A stretch of DNA of 17,289 nucleotides, taken from contig DATKLL010000153.1 in the NCBI GenBank assembly GCA_035542475.1, positions 1-17,289 on the forward strand. Reading direction: 5' to 3'. Positions 14,701 to 17,289 of this stretch are shown here, piece after piece. This stretch comes from DATKLL01 sp035542475. Its GTDB lineage: Bacteria; Desulfobacterota; Syntrophia; Syntrophales; UBA2185. A model generated the notes under the pieces. That model was not told where the DNA came from and made no database searches. It worked only from the letters and a program-made list of their open reading frames with translations. Position numbers and translations under genes: made by a program. Numbering within the stretch: position 1 is the stretch's first letter; each line of letters opens with the position of its first letter.

Positions 14701-15067
14701 CGACGGATATTATATCAATATCAGTGGGTCGGGGGAAAAAATTCTGGCAGACCCCATTGTGTTTGGCGGCGTAGTTTATTTTACGACATATACGCCTCCA
14801 TTAAATAAACCGTGCGAAACGTCAGGAGTAGCAACCCTCTACGGGATAAAGTACACATCAGGAGCCGGTACATTTCCCGGCGGAAGGAGCATAAATCTAG
14901 GACAAGGCATACCATCCTCCGCCGTAGTATCGACGGCACAGGGCTCGTCTAAATCGGATATTTATGTAACAACAAGCAGTGGAGGTGTAGGGCGTGTACC
15001 GTATAATCCTCCAGGGGGAGGCATGCGGTCGAACATACGCTTCTGGAAAGATCAGCGGTTACAGTGA
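11726..15067 (+). CDS. pilY1: PilY1-type pilus tip adhesin and assembly factor
   Basis: A secreted protein of 1113 aa with a signal peptide (1-25). The VWA domain has the MIDAS motif DLSGSM (D49, S51, S53), the MIDAS Thr in GGTPLAISLHEA and LVTDGADT further on. An EF-hand-like loop DDNDDNVINSTDE (148-160) lies inside the VWA domain. The C-terminal half is the PilC/PilY1 beta-propeller: KLGDIFRSSPITVGTP, VAGANDGQLHAFK, WSFIPPNLL, and the calcium loop DWDNDGFIDTVYIGDLGGNM around residue 870, equivalent to the calcium site that controls pilus retraction in Pseudomonas PilY1. About 28 cysteines lie outside the signal peptide, some in Ser/Thr/Cys-rich inserts. PilY1 primes assembly, sits at the tip and senses surfaces. 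AAGGAGG stands 5 bases before the ATG. It is the last gene of the operon. The exact adhesive target cannot be read from sequence. Confidence 0.92.
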   Translation: MISRKIFIYFICVCIISFAGVSAQATSPPQDETMLFTTTTMPDALILLDLSGSMLWTPAGQDMYIDPAQSCNSNVPYYASSGGSHTKQCEADPYGSSSSYDHAHYDMGTPYYGDTSCAGPYYFNSSGTHTTNCRRLEIVKRAIFDILDDNDDNVINSTDEASLGVRIGYMRFYNCDSSSDEQNGTYSYTGGCNQIPGSSSSSRRYIGSKYSQIYCNSNSSCVVTDTGSYSVGGTSASGGTPLAISLHEAKLYLDAHKAADTYAACRQKFVILVTDGADTFVCNGGGGELAADMYKRRRESVARAKALADAGYKVFVIGVGASMPDYLKNTLNWMAYYGGTVNPSATTSGNTSNYNIPSGCDISTDPVTNPDSCCDLAAKPSACFPSGLTSCGTSTTTGTCDGTSTDCFATANDPGNTPLSGYAFIVSNAADMASSMKAAMNLIHQATFSFTQASVQASRTLDEDFLYEASFDPINNDPFWHGHLKKYQLNPDGSIGSMLADAGDVLRIRSASSRTMKTLISGTLTPFTNSINPTYFGYVSGDTADRDKVVGYIRGENPPNPDILGANVYKLGDIFRSSPITVGTPSVFYDDNRDMNYTYTCSGSPASINAFAKYRCDHPRSSANGYRIVVAGANDGQLHAFKTFDMSEAWSFIPPNLLSKLNNVAHYSHPANLTHAYFVDGPIMGVNAWWPNYGTGTDGTNKDYRDWHTLLVLAEGRGGNPNLWSSSSTCDSGFSPVYVPCSPSPCTASYPYYCGFHALDITDTLNPQYLWHLGGTSTLLNNVTQAPYLGDPWSKITVGKVLIGGEEKWVGFVGAGYNASDCSGGGACDSRGKGFFIVDAKDGKILKSFTLYDNANMKYSLPAIAAIVDWDNDGFIDTVYIGDLGGNMWRFKLCTRAQGASCGISDWQATLLYDSSSGVIRPIYTMAAAAVDGAGNLWVYWGTGDKSDPTAPNAQEKLYALKDNNRTTTYRISDMDNITSSGATYDNTTSTNDGYYINISGSGEKILADPIVFGGVVYFTTYTPPLNKPCETSGVATLYGIKYTSGAGTFPGGRSINLGQGIPSSAVVSTAQGSSKSDIYVTTSSGGVGRVPYNPPGGGMRSNIRFWKDQRLQ

Positions 15068-15102
15068 AAATGTAAACTGGTAACGATTGAAGATCGCGTT
15101 AG

Positions 15103-15131
15103 GGGCAGGTCTTTTCAACCTGCCCTTTTTT
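15103..15131 (+). terminator. Rho-independent terminator of the pilus operon
   Basis: GGGCAGGT (15103-15110) and ACCTGCCC (15118-15125) form a perfect 8-bp stem with a 7-base loop, followed at once by six T. It stands 36 bases after the pilY1 stop and 8 bases before the end of the convergent TPR lipoprotein gene. On the minus strand there is no T-tract. Confidence 0.9.
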
Positions 15132-15138
15132 ATCGTCG

Positions 15139-15912
15139 TTATCTGAGTGAATCAAGATTTTTTCTGGCTGCTTTCCCCAAATCTGATTCCGGTGAGATTT
15201 TAATAACAGCCTTGAACTCTGCCTTCGCTTTTTCCCGGTGATGCATTTTAATATAAGTCTGCCCTAGCCAGTAGCGGGATTGGGCCTCCAGAAATGCGGG
15301 AGCCCCAGTTAGCGATGTCTTGAAATATTGAACGGCCTTTTCCAGATTTCCCTGCTCGTAATAGGTTATACCCATATGGAAGTCTAAAATGGATTCGGGG
15401 ATCGTATGGGGTTGCCTGTTTCTTACCTCCTGAAATGTGTTCAGGGCCTTTTGATATTCTCCCTTTCCATAATAGGCCAATCCCATATTGAAGAGAGCTT
15501 TATCAGGTGTTTCATAGAGCATATTGGAAAGGGCCTTTTTAAAAGCATCTAAGGCATCATCCCACAACCCCATACTGAGATAGATTGACCCTAGATTATT
15601 GTGGGCTTCTGAATAGTCAGGCTTCAGGGCCAACGCCTTCTTGAATTCGACGATGGCCTTGTCATTGAGCTTTTTCTCGCGATACGCGATACCTAAATAA
15701 TAGTGGACTTGAGGGTCCCGGGGGGATAAATTTTCCGCCTCCAGGAATTCCTTTAGTGCATCATTGTAACGGTTTGATCCCAGATAGGCGACCCCAATAT
15801 TCATGTGAGAATCTGCCTGTTCCTGCTTCCAAGGGCTTGTTGCGCACGCAGCGGTCACGGCAACAATGTACACTGTGATTGCTGCGTATTTAATTATTTT
15901 TAAATTTATCAT
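15139..15912 (-). CDS. TPR outer-membrane lipoprotein, PilF/Tgl-like (PilQ pilotin)
   Basis: The 257-aa product starts with MINLKIIKYAAITVYIVAVTAAC: a lipoprotein signal with C23 as the lipidated residue and Ala at +2, which points to the outer membrane. From about residue 33 there are six or so TPR units, each with the AxxxLGxAYxxxGxxxxAxxxFxxAL pattern. The best are DPQVHYYLGIAYREKK, YSEAHNNLGSIYLSMG and DKALFNMGLAYYGKGEY. PilF/PilW/Tgl proteins of this build bring the secretin PilQ to the outer membrane and help it form the ring. The pilQ gene lies directly upstream on the same strand, which supports that role. The ribosome site is weak (GAGAG, about 7 bases upstream). A generic TPR lipoprotein is the alternative. 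Confidence 0.75.
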   Translation of the reverse strand: MINLKIIKYAAITVYIVAVTAACATSPWKQEQADSHMNIGVAYLGSNRYNDALKEFLEAENLSPRDPQVHYYLGIAYREKKLNDKAIVEFKKALALKPDYSEAHNNLGSIYLSMGLWDDALDAFKKALSNMLYETPDKALFNMGLAYYGKGEYQKALNTFQEVRNRQPHTIPESILDFHMGITYYEQGNLEKAVQYFKTSLTGAPAFLEAQSRYWLGQTYIKMHHREKAKAEFKAVIKISPESDLGKAARKNLDSLR

Positions 15913-15953
15913 TTTTTTCTCTCAAGATTGTCAGTTAAGCCCCGGCCTTTTTC

Positions 15954-15959
15954 ATTATA
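15954..15959 (-). promoter_or_regulatory. Candidate -10 box for the TPR lipoprotein gene
   Basis: A perfect TATAAT on the minus strand lies about 42 bases before the ATG. No recognisable -35 element stands 16-19 bases further upstream, so support is limited to the -10 box and its position. Confidence 0.3.
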
Positions 15960-16096
15960 AAGCAAAAGAAAAAGGGCTTAGTTGGAGTAATCCCTAGCTG
16001 ATAAAACCGAATCGGTGGCTCTCAGGTTTAAATTATTTACAAAAAATCTGTGGACTTATACTCCGATGTAAATTATTTCTGTCTGGCGACAAAATA

Positions 16097-16124
16097 TTAA
16101 ACCTTTGCACGGTTGTGCAAAGGT
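16097..16124 (-). terminator. Terminator downstream of pilQ
   Basis: ACCTTTGCAC (16101-16110) and GTGCAAAGGT (16115-16124) are a perfect 10-bp stem with a 4-base loop. On the minus strand the stem begins 41 bases after the pilQ stop and is followed by TTTAATATTTT, an interrupted T-tract. Confidence 0.7.
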
Positions 16125-16165
16125 CTAATTTTCTTTATGTGGTTAAGAGAAACGAGAAAACCTAA

Positions 16166-17289
16166 TCACCCTTTTGGTTTTCCGGATTTCTCTTCCGTGG
16201 CCTCTCCCTTTATGAGCTTCGGTGTGATAAATACCATGAGTTGCTTGCGGTTTTTGCTAAGGCTCTCAGTCTTGAACAGCCAGCCCAGGATCGGTATCTT
16301 CTGAAACCAGGGAACGCCGTCAACGCCGCTCTGTTCGTTTGTTACTAATATTCCTCCGAGGACAATGGTATCCCCGTCATGAACAACAACTTTAGATTCC
16401 ACTTCGTTTTTATTAATCGGGGGGTTGCCGCCTAATAGCGCTGCCTGGGTGTAATCCGCGGCGTCATTTGATGCCTTGATCTCCATGGAAATAGTGCCGT
16501 CAGGTGTTACCTTTGGCTTACATTCCAGCTTCAAAACAGCTTCCTTAAAGGTTATACTCCTATTTCCATCTTTGTCGATCGTAATATATGGTATCTCCTG
16601 CCCCTGTTTTATTGTGGCTTTGACATTGTCCATCGTAGTAACTTTTGGCGATGAAACGATTTTGATCAGATTATTCGATTCGTGGGCGGCAATCTGGGCC
16701 TCAAGCACGGCGTTCATCCCTCCGATAACAAGGCCGAATGTTGGTGATGCTATTACCGACGGATAATTTAAGGCGGCAGTCTGTATTGCCTTTCCGGTAT
16801 TTATGTCTGTAAACGGTAGAGCAGACGGATAAGACCATGTGATGGGGCGGGTCTGTGTAGGGTTTGTTCCGGCCGTCAGGGCATAGGAATAGTCGCCGAT
16901 TCTGTTATAGGACACACCTCCCCATTGTACACCGAGGTTCCTGACAAAGGTGTCGTTGGCCTCCACGATTTTTGCCTCAATGGCTACCTGCCGCAATCTT
17001 CCTCTTTCTTCTGCACGCTCCTGCTCCGCTTTCTTAGCAAGGGCCTCGGCCTTGAGACGATCTTCTTCAGCTGCCTTCCGGTCAGCCTGGTCTTTTTTTA
17101 CCCTTTCGACCGTCATAACGGTGATCACATCATCTTGTTGCTTCTTAACAAGACCTTGAACATCTAAAATGCTGCTGAGTGCCAGATCCCAGGGGACCTT
17201 TTTCATGCTCAGAGTTACATTTCCCTTCACATCATCCCCGGATACAATAGTGACTCCCCCCTCCTCTGCTAATAACCGCAATACTGCCT
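16166..17289 (-). CDS. pilQ: Type IV pilus secretin PilQ, N-terminal part outside the window
   Basis: The frame is open at the right edge; the leftmost codons encode the end of an STN/N0 domain (VLRLLAEEGGVTIVSGDD through WDLALSSILDVQGL). Then comes a charged, coiled-coil-like stretch rich in Ala, Glu, Lys and Arg (16988-17105). The secretin core begins directly with RQVAIEAKIVEANDTFVRNLGVQWGG and continues with SSPKVTTMDNVKATIKQGQEIPY, VVHDGDTIVLGGILV, and PWFQKIPILGWLFKTESLSKNRKQLMVFITPKLIK, the family signature that builds the outer-membrane gate. The usual N1 domain between N0 and the core is not seen. PilQ forms the ring through which the pilus leaves the cell. A missing N-terminus (AMIN domains) is expected upstream, probably with pilMNOP. 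The TPR pilotin gene lies downstream. Confidence 0.9.
   Translation of the reverse strand, partial: AVLRLLAEEGGVTIVSGDDVKGNVTLSMKKVPWDLALSSILDVQGLVKKQQDDVITVMTVERVKKDQADRKAAEEDRLKAEALAKKAEQERAEERGRLRQVAIEAKIVEANDTFVRNLGVQWGGVSYNRIGDYSYALTAGTNPTQTRPITWSYPSALPFTDINTGKAIQTAALNYPSVIASPTFGLVIGGMNAVLEAQIAAHESNNLIKIVSSPKVTTMDNVKATIKQGQEIPYITIDKDGNRSITFKEAVLKLECKPKVTPDGTISMEIKASNDAADYTQAALLGGNPPINKNEVESKVVVHDGDTIVLGGILVTNEQSGVDGVPWFQKIPILGWLFKTESLSKNRKQLMVFITPKLIKGEATEEKSGKPKG

Larger units (their letters stand above)
15913..16165. other. Intergenic region between the TPR lipoprotein gene and pilQ
   Basis: No gene is seen. On the minus strand it holds a hairpin terminator for pilQ (16101-16124) and, nearer the lipoprotein gene, a TATAAT (15954-15959) lying in the loop of an imperfect inverted repeat whose arms pair CCTTTTTC (15946-15953) with GAAAAAGG (15968-15975). 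This suggests that the lipoprotein gene has its own promoter. No matching -35 box was found. Confidence 0.5.

Noticed and set aside
1..17289. Insertion sequences, integrases, phage genes or attachment sites
   Set aside because: No transposase, integrase or phage structural motif was seen in any frame, and no flanking direct repeats were recognised.

Overview
The window looks like chromosomal DNA of a Gram-negative bacterium, most likely a deltaproteobacterium in the broad sense (Desulfobacterota). This is inferred from gene content and not from a marker search. The pointers are a complete type IV pilus minor-pilin/PilY1 cluster, a PilQ secretin, a GT-C plus TPR type membrane protein, a LipM-like octanoyltransferase beside a lone GcvH, and a GEMM-I riboswitch in front of the pilus genes. 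Coding density is ordinary except for one AT-rich gap of about 740 bases (7946-8683), which separates two divergent transcription units.

Left part (1-8032), all genes on the minus strand. Reading in the direction of transcription from the right: a promoter at 8004-8032, a small TPR protein, an M24 Xaa-Pro aminopeptidase, gcvH, a LipM/LplA-family ligase and hisC, with short gaps or 11-bp overlaps, ending at a strong terminator (3741-3806). Next come rpsU (TTG start, own promoter) and a LOG-family nucleotide phosphoribohydrolase. After a spacer with GGATTC-type repeats and a terminator hairpin come holA (unusually long) and, 6 bp later, a multi-spanning GT-C/TMTC-like membrane protein that runs off the left edge.

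Right part (8342-15131), plus strand: a class I cyclic-di-GMP (GEMM-I) aptamer at about 8404-8498, a leader with hairpins and a perfect palindrome, then a DsbC-like periplasmic disulfide isomerase, fimT/gspH, pilV, pilW, pilX and a 1113-residue cysteine-rich pilY1, closed by a rho-independent terminator. The genes are tightly packed and probably form one operon. The reading proposed here is that cyclic di-GMP controls production of the pilus tip and priming complex, and that the first gene supplies the disulfide isomerase needed to fold it.

Far right (15139-17289), minus strand: a TPR outer-membrane lipoprotein of the PilF/Tgl type (secretin pilotin) and the C-terminal part of PilQ, whose N1 domain seems to be replaced by a short charged helix. 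The two convergent blocks together cover the tip (PilY1 and minor pilins) and the outer-membrane pore of one type IV pilus machine. The major pilin and the motor genes are not in the window.
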